A DNA stretch of 64,000 bases from Xanthoparmelia taractica (lineage: Eukaryota; Ascomycota; Lecanoromycetes; Lecanorales; Parmeliaceae), in assembly GCA_033085395.1 (NCBI GenBank), contig MU853187.1:62001-126000 (forward strand), read 5' to 3'. The notes under the pieces are model-generated. The model was not told where the DNA came from and ran no database searches. It worked only from the letters and a program-made list of their open reading frames with translations. Position 1 is the stretch's first letter; every line of letters begins with the position of its first letter. Positions 11,536 through 23,119 of this stretch are shown one piece after another. The translations under genes were made by a program, and so were the position numbers.

Positions 11536-12595
11536 ATGTCGTCCACCGTTGTTCACGTAGGCTGTCTCGCATTACCATGGGAACCTCAGGCACTGACTTG
11601 TTGAATTCCAGGTGAAGAACATTGCTCACAACACGAGCGAGAAAGAAGTGAGAGATTTCTTCAGCTTTTGGTACGTCAAAAGCACTGGTCACAAGCTTCC
11701 TATAAGCTAATAGCCAACAGCGGAAAGATCACATCTCTCTCTGTCACTCCTACGTCCGAAGCCGAGAACAGCCCGCAGAGTGCAACAGTCACCTTCGAGA
11801 AAGAAACGTAAGACTACCCTTACAGTCATGTCGACTGAATTACCTTGCTAACTCTCTTCTAGAGCCGCAAAGACGGCCCTTCTGCTCGACAACACCCAAC
11901 TCGGCAGTTCCCAAGTGCAAGTCTCAAGCGCCGCCGGCATCAGTGAGCTAGCCGGCACTAACACCGAGGATGCCTCCCGCGACGACAATGATATCTCACA
12001 AGAAGACAAGCCGCGCTCGCGTATCCTCGCAGAGTATCTCGCCCATGGCTACGTGATCAGCGACACCGCGCTCCAGCGTGCCATTGCTCTTGACAATAAA
12101 CACGGTGTATCCAGCCGGTTTACCAACGCCCTTGCGCAATTTGACGCAAAATACAAGGCGACTGATCGCGCTAAGGGCCTTGACCAGAGCTATGGTATCA
12201 CTGATAAGGCAACTGCGGGATGGAGAGGCATCCATTCGTACTTCGAGAAAGCATTGGGCACGCCTACTGGTCAGAAACTCGCAAGCTTCTATACGCAGAG
12301 CGATAAGCAGGTTCGAGATATCCACGCCGAGGCACGACGCTTGGCGGACCTGAAGAGCGGGAAGGGCGGTGGCAGCATGGAGCAGAATGAGAAGACGATG
12401 GAACATGTTCCGGGAACTGAGAAGACTACCTGTCAGTGTGGAGGCAATACCGGTACATGCCCTTGTGCCGAGGGTAAGTGCGCGTGCAGTGGGTGCTCGA
12501 AGGCGGAAATTCATGGGGAGAAGACTGCTACTGGACCTTCTGATATTGTGGCCGACACCTCAGTCGTGCAGCCATTGGGGGAGAAGACTACTTGA
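11536..12595 (+). CDS. vip1: RRM protein, Vip1 family
   Basis: Four exons: 11536-11556, 11612-11670, 11721-11807, 11863-12595. All introns are GT-AG (55, 50, 55 bp) and the frame is preserved. The product is 299 aa. The N-terminal RNA recognition motif (residues about 4-75) has a VVHVKNIAHNTSEKEV RNP2-like strand and an ATVTFEKETAAKTALLLDN RNP1-like strand. A helical central region (PRSRILAEYLAHGYVISDTA) and a Cys-rich tail near residues 240-265 (CQCGG, CPCAEGKCACSGC) follow. Length and architecture fit fission yeast Vip1 and its filamentous-fungal relatives, predicted cytosolic RNA-binding proteins. The Cys-rich tail could bind metal. Confidence 0.88.
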
Positions 12596-12877
12596 ATGGC
12601 GGATAGTATGGATGGCTTTCTTTATGACTGGTTGGTTGGTTGAGTAAGCATGATATTCCACAAGCAGTAGGAAAACAACTGCCCAAGCAGAGAGTATTCT
12701 AGATACCATGACTGGGAAGAGCTTCCATAAATATGCGCACCCTTCGGCAAATGCAAGAATGGCGCTAGATGAATTTCGCTTAGCGTTATGTATCTAGAAT
12801 TTCTTGGCTCTTCGGCTCAGGAGCTTTCGACAAGTCTTCAACCGTCACCAACTCTAGTCAATTGTCATCCCATCATC

Positions 12878-14538
12878 ATGCCTTCTGCCGGCCGTTTTGG
12901 TTCTGCAGCCTGCAATGCATTACCTCAGTCAAGTTACGTTTGCTTCCAATGCCGGCTCCGAGCATCGACGGCTGTACGACCGACCAACCCATCAATTTCC
13001 CTACCTTACGTTTTCCGCAGACAAGCCAGCTGGCTCGATACCACTAAGCTGCGCAAAAGAATATGGGGCTCAGAGACACCGCCTGGGCGGGAAGATCCAT
13101 ATGGAAAAGAGAGCGTCTTTGACCGGAAGAGGAGGGAGAGGCAGCAAAAGAAGGAAGAAGGAAGGGAGCTGCGATCGGTGCCTGAAGGGGGGGTCGAGAC
13201 AGTACCTGAGGGGGAGGAGGAATATCCCGAAGGTGGTATAGGATATGTCCCCGCGACTACGGCTCACGGCCTGGAGAGGGTTGGTGGGCCTAATTGGGGG
13301 GCGACTGAATGGGAGGCGGAAAATTCGTTCCAAGGGTTCGGTCAACTTTACTGCAAGTATTGCGATGTCTACTAACTTGCGTGCTCTAGGTTTATGGAGT
13401 CTGAGAAGATAGAGGATCGAAAGGAGATAGATCTCGCAGTTCGTCGAGCCTTGGTGGAGACCTACGCCTTGAAAGAAGCCGGACTACCGTTGGTCATGGA
13501 CTACTATTCATTGGACCCCACGGAAGATTACGCCAAACGTGTGGCGGAAGGCGCAAGATTCGAGACCGACGAAAATGGACAGGTGGCCTTGGTGCTTGAG
13601 AGTGAGGAATTGCGACAATCTATCTTGGATTGCGTCACACCACGAGAGGGCGACGATGGTGCTGTGGGAAAGGCAGAAATCGAGGAAGAGGAAACTTCCG
13701 AAGAGGAAGAAGAGACTTTGGAGGAGGAAGAAATGACTTCCGAGGAGGAGAAGGAGTCCAGAGGAGCCGAGGAAAGGCCGCCCAAGCTTGTCAAGGGAGA
13801 AGACGGTACCATTGGGGAATCCGAAGGCGCGGAACAACTAGCTCTAGAGGAAGAGCCTCTTAATCCTAAAAGATCTTCTCCTGATCTTGTCACAGCACGA
13901 GAGAGCGATGATGTTGCAATGGAAAGGAGAGAGATCGAGGACAAGGAAACTTCTGGGAAGAAAGAAGAGACTTCTGAGGAAGAAGAAGAGTTTAGAGAAG
14001 TCGAGGAAAGGCCGCCTGAGCTTGTTAAGGGAGACGACGGTATTATTTGGAAATCCGAAGACGCGGAACAACCAGCTCTAGAGGAGGAGCATCTCGATCC
14101 TGCAAGATCTTCTTCTGAACTTGTGGCGTTGGTGCCAGCAAGCGACACTTGGCATAAGGTGTCATTGGAAGATGCAGCGATCAAATTTGCAGTGAGCGGC
14201 CCGTGATCGACCGTGCATGCATTACATTGCTGATCCCTTTTCTCTAGGTGCTCAAGAGAGTGATGCAATTGACTGGACGACGCATTCCAGACCCCGACAT
14301 CTCGGCCATCACTACATCAGGTTCATTAGCTGTTTCTTTAGGCAAGGAGCCTAAACCAAAAAGGATTGCGGAGACACTTGTTCAGTCGAAAGAAGTTGTA
14401 CGACTCCCGAACGTGCAAATACTTCCCAGAAGATATGGTCTGATAGAGCGGGAAATGGAGGTTGGGAGATGGAAGGTGATCCAAGAGGAGCTGGAGAAGA
14501 GAGGCTTGCCTGTTACTGGCAGGGCAATTGTTCGTTAA
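12878..14538 (+). CDS. probable mitochondrial large-subunit ribosomal protein mL50 with acidic insert
   Basis: Exons 12878-13335, 13390-14191, 14248-14538 give 516 aa. The first intron uses a weak GTTCGG donor but has a clear CTAAC branch site, and it is the only choice joining FQG to FMESEKIEDRKEIDLAVRRA in frame. The N terminus is Arg/Ser-rich like a mitochondrial presequence. The segment GYVPATTAHGLERVGG with a following aromatic-rich motif, then the helical block after the junction and the C-terminal VLKRVMQLTGRRIPDP block, match fungal mL50 (yeast Mrpl13 relatives). Residues about 235-400 are an acidic, internally duplicated insert that probably makes the protein longer than usual. A start at 12788 is also open. 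The family assignment is from memory of conserved blocks. Confidence 0.62.
13634..14131 (+). repeat. 255-bp tandem duplication inside the mL50-like gene
   Basis: Two diverged in-frame copies begin at 13634 and 13889 (period 255 bp, 85 codons). Both start V-T-x-R-E-x-D-D, run through a Glu-rich stretch with ETS/SEEEEE, then x-E-E-R-P-P-x-L-V-K-G-x-D-G, S-E-x-A-E-Q-x-A-L-E-E-E and x-P-x-R-S-S. The second copy is a few codons shorter. Confidence 0.85.
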
Positions 14539-15348
14539 CACATGAGGGAGGGGAAGAAATAACAATCATAAATTCATAATAGCAAAACGTACTTTAGTTC
14601 AGCATTCAGCATCCTACCCACCAGTCAGCAAAAGGAACAAGCACGTGCGAAAGCCACCTTATTTGACATAATTATTATTATACTTCATATTTCTTTTGAG
14701 ATCACCAAGGACTGTGAGTATGCACACCTGCGCGGACGGGATGGTTGCATGCTGCGCAATTCAAATACTGTTATTGGTCGCACGGGAAATGCTAAGTCCA
14801 ACAAGTTCGCCTTTCCCCGGGGCCAATTGCGCCCCCCCTCGCCCCCCCGCCAACCTCTTAGGGCAGTATTTATATTCCTTGCAACCAGTACGGCAGTGCT
14901 ACCGCGGGAAGCTTTTTCATCTCATCCAGTGACTGTCCATCCACTCAAAACGTGTCACTTCGTGCACCGCAATCGGAAAGTATCCAGTTTACTCATTCAA
15001 CTCGCTTGTGGTGAAAGAGTTCAGATATCAAAAAATATTAGATCGGCTTCTAGATGCTTGTGGCTTCATGGCGCTTTGCTCATTCATGATAGCTGCACCC
15101 TTCTCCAAAACTTCTGTCGTGTCGCTCAATCATATCTTCTCCTTCGCGGCACAGTCAGATGTTTGTTTCCTTAAGGCTGTGTAATCCTCCTGTTGGCCCG
15201 GGAAATGATTTGTATGGCTGTGCGGTGTCGTTGTTTATATTTCCTCCTTGAGTAATCTGTTGCTCACTACACATCTGTCTGTACCACGGACTTGCCATCT
15301 GACATTTTCCTACATCGACCCAAAAATTCATCCTTTCCTACTTCCAAG
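14539..15348. other. intergenic, no gene seen
   Basis: AT-moderate sequence between the mL50-like gene and the secreted-protein gene. There is a C-rich patch near 14815-14850. No convincing ORF, RNA or repeat was recognised. Confidence 0.5.
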
Positions 15349-16047
15349 ATGAACGGCCTCATCCTTATCCTCATCCTCTGCAACCTCGCCCACTCGTCAC
15401 GGATCCCACGGCCAAAATGCCAATCGCAATCGCAATCGCCATTGGCAGACTCAGACCCATCATCACCAGCACCACCAATAACCTGCCTGCACGGCCAGTC
15501 ATCTGAATTCTCAGTGACAGCATACCCGGGTAGCTCCTGCGCCGCCGACGTCCTAAACTTGATCGAGCTCCCCCCCAAAACACCCTATCCACTCTCTTGC
15601 CCTTCCGCGCCACGAAACACCAAATGCTTCCCCATCACCGAAAACGTTTCCACGGCGCCAGACCGCGCCAACCCGCCGTCGGAATGGGCAGACTTGTCCG
15701 AACAAAGCGCCCTTGCGGAATGGCAGAGGACTGAACTACGCAGCAGAGATTCACCGTCGCGTCGTCGTCGGCGCTCGCTTCCATCATCATCATCATCGCC
15801 TACGACTACTCGCTACAAGGCCAGGAGCGTTAATCTGATTTGGCCCGATGAAATGACTCACGCAGTGTTTTTTGTCGATGAGGGGTGCGAGTATGTGGAT
15901 GATTGGAGGCTGGGGGAGGTGTCGCATGTGGTGAGAGGGGCCGGAGTGGCGGGGCAGTGTGTGAAGATTGGGGACCAGGGTGTTTGGGGGAGCGTGGAGT
16001 TTATGAGGGAGAAGGAGTGGGAGCAGTGGAGTGCTGCGAATGTTTGA
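15349..16047 (+). CDS. secreted cysteine-containing protein of unknown function
   Basis: A single exon of 232 aa. It begins with a strong signal peptide (MNGLILILILCNLAHSSR). The mature part has about seven cysteines spread over its length, which could form three disulphides, and one N-V-S sequon. A run of five arginines follows SPS near residue 145, a plausible Kex2-type processing site before a Ser-rich linker. The C-terminal third (DEMTHAVFFVDEGCEYVDDW) is the best-conserved-looking part. No enzyme motif is recognisable. It may be an extracellular or effector-type protein, which is inference from features only. Confidence 0.65.
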   Translation: MNGLILILILCNLAHSSRIPRPKCQSQSQSPLADSDPSSPAPPITCLHGQSSEFSVTAYPGSSCAADVLNLIELPPKTPYPLSCPSAPRNTKCFPITENVSTAPDRANPPSEWADLSEQSALAEWQRTELRSRDSPSRRRRRSLPSSSSSPTTTRYKARSVNLIWPDEMTHAVFFVDEGCEYVDDWRLGEVSHVVRGAGVAGQCVKIGDQGVWGSVEFMREKEWEQWSAANV

Positions 16048-16189
16048 CGGGGTAGGGAATGACGATGGATGGATCTACTTGTTATATATGAGGGAGATGG
16101 TATATATTAATTGTTACGATACTTTATAATTATGATGCTATTGGGATGTATATTAGCAGTCGGGCACTCTAGATATACCATATAAGTCT

Positions 16190-16640
16190 TACAAACACAT
16201 TGAGCTAGTAGGGGCTGCCTAGCCAACACGTTAGCCCCTTGGCAGCTGCCGAGTAGATAGCTGGCCACTCACCATCCTAGATAGTCAGCAATCCTTCTAC
16301 CCACACTCCATCCCAGCTAGCCTGATTAGCTCATTGTCCTTGTTGAGAATAGTGGCAATCAGCCCTATATCCTAGTGGCTTGGCAAGAACACGTTATTAC
16401 ATAGATTTCGCCTCCTGTATTTCTTACTCCTTATAGCATCATCTAGACGGCCAAGTGGCTTGTTACAACAGTCCTGAAGGTCGAACGAAAATCCTAAAGC
16501 GCGTAAAAACCCTAATAGACAATTCTTATCTCTCGAGATATTCTTGTCCAAAAATAATAAAAAGCACTGAAATGCAAAATCATGAACCAACGACAACGCT
16601 ACAAGTACCGTAAGAAGCGATAATACATACATACATTAAG
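16190..16640. repeat. possible decayed transposon remnant
   Basis: CTAG/TAG-rich sequence with fragments reading on the minus strand as a basic segment (LDDAIRSKKYRRRNLCNN) broken by stops. The texture resembles decayed Tc1/pogo-type elements, but no terminal repeats or DDE motif could be shown. Confidence 0.25.
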
Positions 16641-16678
16641 GCAGCAAAAAAAATCCCCAATAATCCCCCCAAAAAATC

Positions 16679-16771
16679 TGACCAGACTGAGGCTCGCAAT
16701 CAGGACCTTGTCCGTACTTCGCAAGATTATTGCTGTTAAGGACACGTGATAACCAACTACACCATCCGGCC
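16679..16771 (-). tRNA. tRNA-Val(AAC) with a 19-nt intron
   Basis: On the minus strand a cloverleaf can be drawn. The acceptor GGCCGGA pairs with TCTGGTC (two G-U pairs). The D arm is GTGTAGTTGGTTATCAC with a good A box (TGGTGTAGTTGG). The anticodon stem TGTCC/GGACA has loop TTAACA...C, anticodon AAC at 16737-16735, interrupted after position 37 by GCAATAATCTTGCGAAGTA. The variable loop is AGGTC and the T arm is CTGAT-TGCGAGC-CTCAG. A T6 run just 3' is a Pol III terminator. The T loop has G where T55 is expected, and the fifth T-stem pair is mismatched, so B-box strength is doubtful. It could be a functional but atypical gene or a young pseudogene. Confidence 0.65.
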
Positions 16772-17116
16772 GATACATGAGCTCAAATGTTATTTTAAAA
16801 TATAATCTTAAATTATTGAGGCGGGGAGCAAGTATTTTGTTAGTAAAAAATGGTGGTCTGTGCGCGCTGGGAACGACATGTCGACATGTTGACTTGGCGT
16901 GAAGAGAATTTGGGGGTTTTCTGGGATTTTATCGTCGGTGCTTGTTGGATTCGCTCGGTTCGAGTTTGATGAATTCAGCAGAGCTTGTGCCATCACCTTT
17001 GGGAGGAGTCTGCCCGTAACCACCGACTGATAGGATTTCTTGTCCTTGCATTGCATGGTTACATCTGCTATTGCCGTACTACGGGCTCAAGATATTTGGT
17101 GGGTTGAGGCCCCAAG

Positions 17117-18012
17117 CTAAAGTTCCAATCGGCTCACTCCCCGCTCTACACCCTCCATGTAATCGGGGTTCTCTTCCTTGTCCTCGTCCCTATCATCTGG
17201 CTCCTTGCCCCCCTGGTTCTCCGTCTCTCGCTCTATCTCCTGCTCCATTCCATCGCCTGCTTTCCTCTCGGCCCCGGCCTCGGACGTAGTGCTCTCACCA
17301 GCACCAGCAGGACCTGCAGTAATACCGGGACCAAACCTGATCACGATCCCAAATTAGTATGCAATTTCCCAAGCTACGATCTCAGAGGAAGTGCTAGAAA
17401 GGTGGCATTCGGAATGATGCACAAACACCAAACCGACAACATCAGCATCGAGGGGGTATATTGCCGCCTTTACCAGTCCAATTTGAGGTAATACCTTTCG
17501 TAAATGATAAACTTTCTAGGCATGATGCCGCAACTCGATGTCAAGAACAAGGGATTAAAGGAAAAGCATGGCTGACACGATGAGCTAGAGAGCGCTTACC
17601 AGTCGTTCACCCACTCTTCAGGTCCCACCCCAGCGGCACGCCTGGCCTCGGCTCTTTCCCTCTCCACGCGCTCGCATAACTGAGTGTCCCATTTGAACCC
17701 CCAACGATACTCGTTCTGACACCCACGGACGTCATCAGCACCGAGGTTGTAGTTGAGCCAGCGGTTCGACTGTTTACGGATTCTGTTTTTTTTTTGGGCG
17801 GTGGCGACATGGTTTGGATGCGGTTCTGGGGGGATCCATCAGCTAGAGGCTTTGCGCGCAATGACTGCAGAGATCCATGTCTAGACAGATCGGGTGTTAT
17901 GTGCTTACCGCTGGCAAGGCGGAGCAGCCCGCTTCTTGTCTGCGCGGCACTGCTTTGCATTTCGCCCGTCTTTGGTCGGCTGGCTTTTCCAGACTTTGTT
18001 TTGTAGAGGCAT
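17117..18012 (-). CDS. small cysteine-containing protein of unknown function
   Basis: Exons 18012-17909, 17782-17600, 17336-17117 with introns of 126 and 263 bp (GTAAGC...AACAG; GTAAGC...ATCAG) give 168 aa. The first 75 residues are basic and aromatic with four cysteines at 22, 33, 56 and 71 (AKQCRADKKRAAPPCQR; NRWLNYNLGADDVRGCQNEY; DTQLC). The remainder is acidic and disordered (EPDDRDEDKEENPDY). No signal peptide is present, so it is probably intracellular; the cysteine pattern could hold a metal or disulphides. All three exons join in frame, and a TACTAAT branch site sits near the second acceptor. The long second intron may hide an extra small exon. The function is not recognised. Confidence 0.7.
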
Positions 18013-21000
18013 CTTAAGAATGTTCGAAGATTTTTGTAGTAGGATGGTGGTTTGGTGGTGGTGTTGTCGCGAGTGGAATCTCGGTTGAGAAGAAGAAGAA
18101 CAACAACACCACATTTTCGTCACTGCGCGCTAACGAGCAGTGCGGAACACGGAATCGCGGAACGACGCCGGGCTCAACTCGAGCAACACTGCCAGACTTT
18201 GCATTCAGGATGATGTCTACGATTTGGCATGTTTATCTGGCTCTGGGCTCTTAGCTTTTCAAGGTTGTTGCACCATCAGAACGATACAAATCTTACACTA
18301 CGCTTGACCGTGGATTGAAACATCGATCCTGCTCAACATGGCAAAGAAAGGGAAAGAGGGTTTCCCGCAATCGCTCTCTAGCAATGATAGTGTTGATCGC
18401 AAGACTCAAGATGACGAGTCTCAACACTGCCGTCTTCACTACCACCAGCCCACAGCACCAAACCAAAGACGGTCAACGGTCACATCACCCATGAGGACGC
18501 TAGCCAAAATAGCACCGGTGATCGGTTCTAAGAAGTTGAAATAGCATGCCACGGGCGAATCGTCAATTGCCATAGGCGGATGCTATTATGGAGTGTAATA
18601 TGCGCCGACTACACAATGGCATGATTTGATCTGGCCCTTTGGCATATTCTTGCATCTTGCATGCAATTGATTACAATGGGGAGTTTTCGATAGCTTTCCA
18701 GTGTATATATTTCTTAGTACTTGAATGTTCAAAGTACCTGGGCCGCGAACAATAAGGTACGGTAGCCTCAGTAGAACTCATCTAATTACTCCCTTACTGT
18801 ATCGATCTCGTAATATATTACATATGCATTAGCGCCTGATTTCCGCCATCTATCCCAGCCATGAGCCGCGGGCAAGAAATACCTTACGCGTAAGCTAGTG
18901 TTTGAAAACATTCTTGGCTCAAGCAGTGGGCTGGCGTTTACCGAATATAATCAAACAATACCTGACTATCAATATTCGTCCAAACAATCTGGTCCCTTGT
19001 CGTTGGACACTGTGCTAGCTATCTAGACCCTTTTCTCCCAAATGTACGCCCTGCCCAATCATTGTCTACAGACGATCATTTCCTTCCTCGCGGGGTCGTG
19101 CTACTTGAACGTATTTCTACAAGACTGCTGTAGCTATTCGTCAAGGATCTTTTTTGGAGAAAGTCTTGGTGAGCAATTTGAATTGTGAAAGAGTGGGAAG
19201 CCTTCTTCTCGCTGCTAGCCCTTTTTGCATTGTGTCACTGTATACCCTAAGCGAAAATCATTGAGGCTCCCTCCGCCCTCACAGGAAGAGGTCGATATAT
19301 TGTTGCAAGTCTACCATACAGCGGCGTAAGCAGTGAGCGGTAGGCTTCTAGTCTCTACTATGTCAAGTGCTTGGAGAATAAGAGATACCACGGGCTTCTT
19401 AAGGGTTTCCATCTACGACAATGCGGACACGGTCTCGAGTGCTGTGAATAGGAACACAGCATGTACACTGATCTGCTACGCAATCACCAGGGCTCCCTCT
19501 CAGAACCTGTGCAGCATTGGATGATGCACATCCCAAAGAGCAGAATTCTTTTACAGAATTAACATGCAGCGATGGCATCATATCCGCCAAGGCTCCGAGA
19601 CATCGGCTCGCTGAACTGTGACATAGGCACGAAGCGGTCTTTCCACGAAATAAGGGAGCGTCGAGATTCTGCAAGCCACGCCGACTGTCTAAGGAGTACT
19701 GCAGTGTCTTATCAACCAATCCCATCCCTTGTGGCGCTCGCAGGCTGTCTCCTGCTGATCTAGATTACAAGCATCTCTTTTCTCGCAGTTGTCAGACATA
19801 TGGACACTATATCCACAACCCGATTATCACTGGAACACAACGGCCGCAATGATGTGACTTGCAAAGGCCGCAACGCCACGACCATGAAGATTACGTTTCT
19901 CTGCTGATAGGCGTCTGCAGAAGCAAACCTACGGCCCTTGCGGAAAGCTGAAAGTCCCTCAATGTCCACAAACCCGCCAGCAAGATGCGCTATTGACTGG
20001 CCTTGCTGATTTTATAATTCAGAGACCGATGCTGACCGGCTCGGAGTTGGCGAAATCAAAGAACGAAAGACAGCACTGCAGCACGTAATATCTGAGAAGT
20101 GAGTGCCGCTGCGACCGCAAACCCAATGTACTCGCTCGAGATGGTCGGAAAGTCCGGCGAAGGATTCGGAAGGACCGCTATAGGAGCCGCTGTCACTGGG
20201 GAGCCTTGGTCCACGTCAGCATACTGGGTGGCGGGAGCGAGGAATATCCCTCCAAGAAACAAAGCCAGATAGCGAAATTGTGGGAATCAGATTATAGAAA
20301 TGCGCATTTTCACATAGTGGTCAAAGAGGCTCCTTGTCTCTTGCTTTGACGCGGTGGTGCTTCATAGTAGTACCATAGCATGCGTTTTCTGCGCCGACAC
20401 AGTGGATGCATTTTCAGTTCATGCACAAGTTCTCTGCTCCTATGAGCACGTGATCGGCTCGGAGAAGGAATTAATCCGGTTTTCTCCTACGGCCATAATA
20501 TTGGGTAGCTTTTGGTCTCTTACGGCCGGTATTTCCATGACTATTGCCACGAGATGCGCATAGTACACAATTAACACAGGCGCTCTTGTGCGCTCCGAGA
20601 TGCCATGTGCAGTCTAGCGGGAACATCGGAGACGCCGGAGTGCGGGAGGGTGAGATCTCCTTTGAGGTCAGGTTAAGGCGCCTTGGGGCGATTAGCTTAG
20701 GTACTTATCCCCCTGTTGTTCGGCTAAAGTATTGTATTTCCAAGCCTGGCTGACCCTAGAAGGAAAGCCCAGAGTTGCCCCTTCATAAGGCTCGATCATC
20801 CTTCAACTTCCTTCATCTCTAAGCCAATCACTTTACTATAAAGTATCGGCTATCCCTTCCCTTCTCTTTCCTTTCCTTTCTTTAGGATCACCGGAGTTAA
20901 GCAAAGATGTACCGAGTAGAAAGTACCCCTCATCTGCTGCATCAACATTCAAGGGTATACCTCGGCTACAACAAGTAATCCTCATCCATCTGGTGCGTGG

Positions 21001-21445
21001 TTGTCGGAGATGCAACGCCTCCACCTCCAACTTCAGCTAGCATCTCATCTGCTCACCCATCAATCATGAGCTTTGCCGTCTTTGAGCCTTGCAAAGCAGA
21101 GGGACTGCCCATTTTATCAATGTCCGTGTCTACAACCCTCTTTAATCTATTAATCCTACAAGTCTATATAAATATATTACCTCATTGAAGCCGTCCACAA
21201 CGACGACGAATTTCTGGCCATCATAGACTTTGCAACTATATAGCCAGCGTTTTTCTTTCTAATTTACTGCTCAGACTCATATTTGACCCTTTTTGCGACG
21301 CCTCAGGTTTCGCGGCTAGCGTCTCTCGGCCTTTAGTAGGCACAGTCTCGTTGATATAGAAAAAGTCAAAGACCGGCTTCGAGATACTTCACTCTGACGT
21401 TCCCCGTCCACTGCACTCCTCTCCACCTTTTAGAGGTCCGCCTTC
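18013..21445. other. 3.4-kb gene-poor region
   Basis: Only short unsupported frames are seen. Minus-strand sequence at about 20060-20262 reads as a hydrophobic-start peptide (MFLGGIFLAPATQYADVDQG) that could be a remnant of a small secreted protein, but no complete gene model can be built. A near-repeat of TACGGCC occurs around 20485-20525. The last 250 bp are the promoter of the P450 gene. Confidence 0.45.
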
Positions 21446-23119
21446 ATGGCCTCACAACAATCTACGGCCACTATGGCTCCATTTCTCCTTCAAAGTCTGA
21501 TTCAGCTCTTTTCCGGCTCGTGTCTTATGTTTGCCCTCTATTACATCCACTGGGAGCTCACCATCGGCGCATCACGCCGTGCCATCATCAAAAAGCATGG
21601 CTGCAAGCCCATTAAACACTCCCCCGAGCTCAACTCTTTTCCCAACAACATAATTGGCATCAAGGCAGTCAAAGAAGGCATCCGAGCAGCCAAGGAGCAT
21701 CGATTGATGGCCTATACCCGAGCTCGATTCTTAAGGAATGGATATAACACCCACCTCAAGGTACTTTTCACTGAAACAATACAAACTTTGGAACCCGACA
21801 ACCTGAAGACCATCTTGGCTCTCGATTTCAAGAAATGGGGCCTCGGAACCCGCAGAAAAAACGCCTTCATCCCCCTTCTCGGCCACGGAATCTTCACCAC
21901 AGATGGAGCCGCATGGCACAACTCGCGTGAACTATTGCGCCCAAACTTCGTTCGCAGCCAAGTCGGCGACCTGGCCACATTCGAGATTCATGTGGATCAG
22001 CTCATCAAAGCCATCCCCAAAGATGGCTCCACTGTCAACCTGCAGGATCTCTTCTTCATGTTGACAATGGACTCTGCTACAGAGTTTTTGTTCGGCGAGT
22101 CGACAAACTGCCTAGCTCTGGATGCCGATCATGACAGCTCCGACTTTGCAGGAGCTTTCAACAGGAGCCAGGAGGCGATCGCTGAAAGTTTTCGAGTGGG
22201 CAAGATTTCACAATGGCTGCGTGGGTCGGTGACGACAACGGATAGGAAGTACTGCCATGACTTCGTTGACAAATTCATCCAGAAAGGGTTAGAGTGCAGG
22301 AAGATGCTCGATCTTGGGAAGACGGACGCCAAACCAGACGACCGTTATGTCTTTTTGTATGAGCTGCTCAAGAGGACCACAGACCCAATGCAGCTCAGAG
22401 CAGAGCTACTGAATATCCTTCTTGCTGGGCGTGACACAACGGCTAGTCTGCTGAGCGATACCTGGTTCGTACTTGCTCGGAGGCCGGACATTTGGGCGAA
22501 GCTGCGTAAAGAGGTGGATGCGCTGGGAGGAGAGAAGCCGACATATCAGCAAATCAAGGATATGAAGTACCTGAGATGGGTCTTCAACGAATGTAAGCAT
22601 CAGCTTGCTGATTTGTACTTTGACCTGGCTGAATCCTATCGCAGCACTACGCCTCTACCCGGTAGTCGCAGGCAACTCTCGCTGCGCCGAAGTCGACACC
22701 GTCTTACCCCGTGGCGGCGGCGACGACGGGCAATCCCCCCTCTTTATCCCCAAAGGCCAATTAGTGCAATGGTCCCTCTACACCATGCACCGCCGAAAAG
22801 AGTTCTTTGGTGACGATGCCGAAGAGTTCAAGCCTGAGAGATGGGAGACTTTGAGAACCGGGTGGGAGTATCTGCCATTCAGCGGCGGCCCAAGAATATG
22901 CATTGGCCGTATGGATCCACACTCTCCCTGATCGTCTAAGGGAAAGAACACTGATCGTGAACAGAACAATTCGCCCTTACGGAAGCTGGCTACACGACCA
23001 TCAGACTGATGCAGGAGTTTAAAAATATCGAGAGTAGAGACGACAGACCGTGGACGGAATGGTTGACGTTGACGTGTGCGATACAACAGGGTACACTGGT
23101 TGGCTTGACGCCGGCGTGA
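21446..23119 (+). CDS. cytochrome P450, CYP52-like (alkane/fatty-acid hydroxylase type)
   Basis: Exons 21446-22592, 22645-22908, 22965-23119 with introns of 52 and 56 bp give 521 aa. An N-terminal membrane anchor (about residues 13-31) is followed by a basic linker. P450 landmarks: I-helix AGRDTTAS near residue 327, K-helix E-S-L-R formed across the first splice junction, PERW, and the heme loop FSGGPRICIGQQFALTE with the cysteine ligand at about 467, formed across the second junction. The VVAGNSRCAEVDTVLPRGGG region is characteristic of CYP52 and related families, which terminally hydroxylate alkanes and fatty acids at the ER. No sign of decay. No biosynthetic partner genes are adjacent, so it is probably a catabolic enzyme rather than part of the distal cluster. 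Confidence 0.88.

Noticed and set aside
13528..14268. 246-codon Ser-rich minus-strand frame
   Set aside because: Mirror of the Glu-rich insert of the mL50-like gene.
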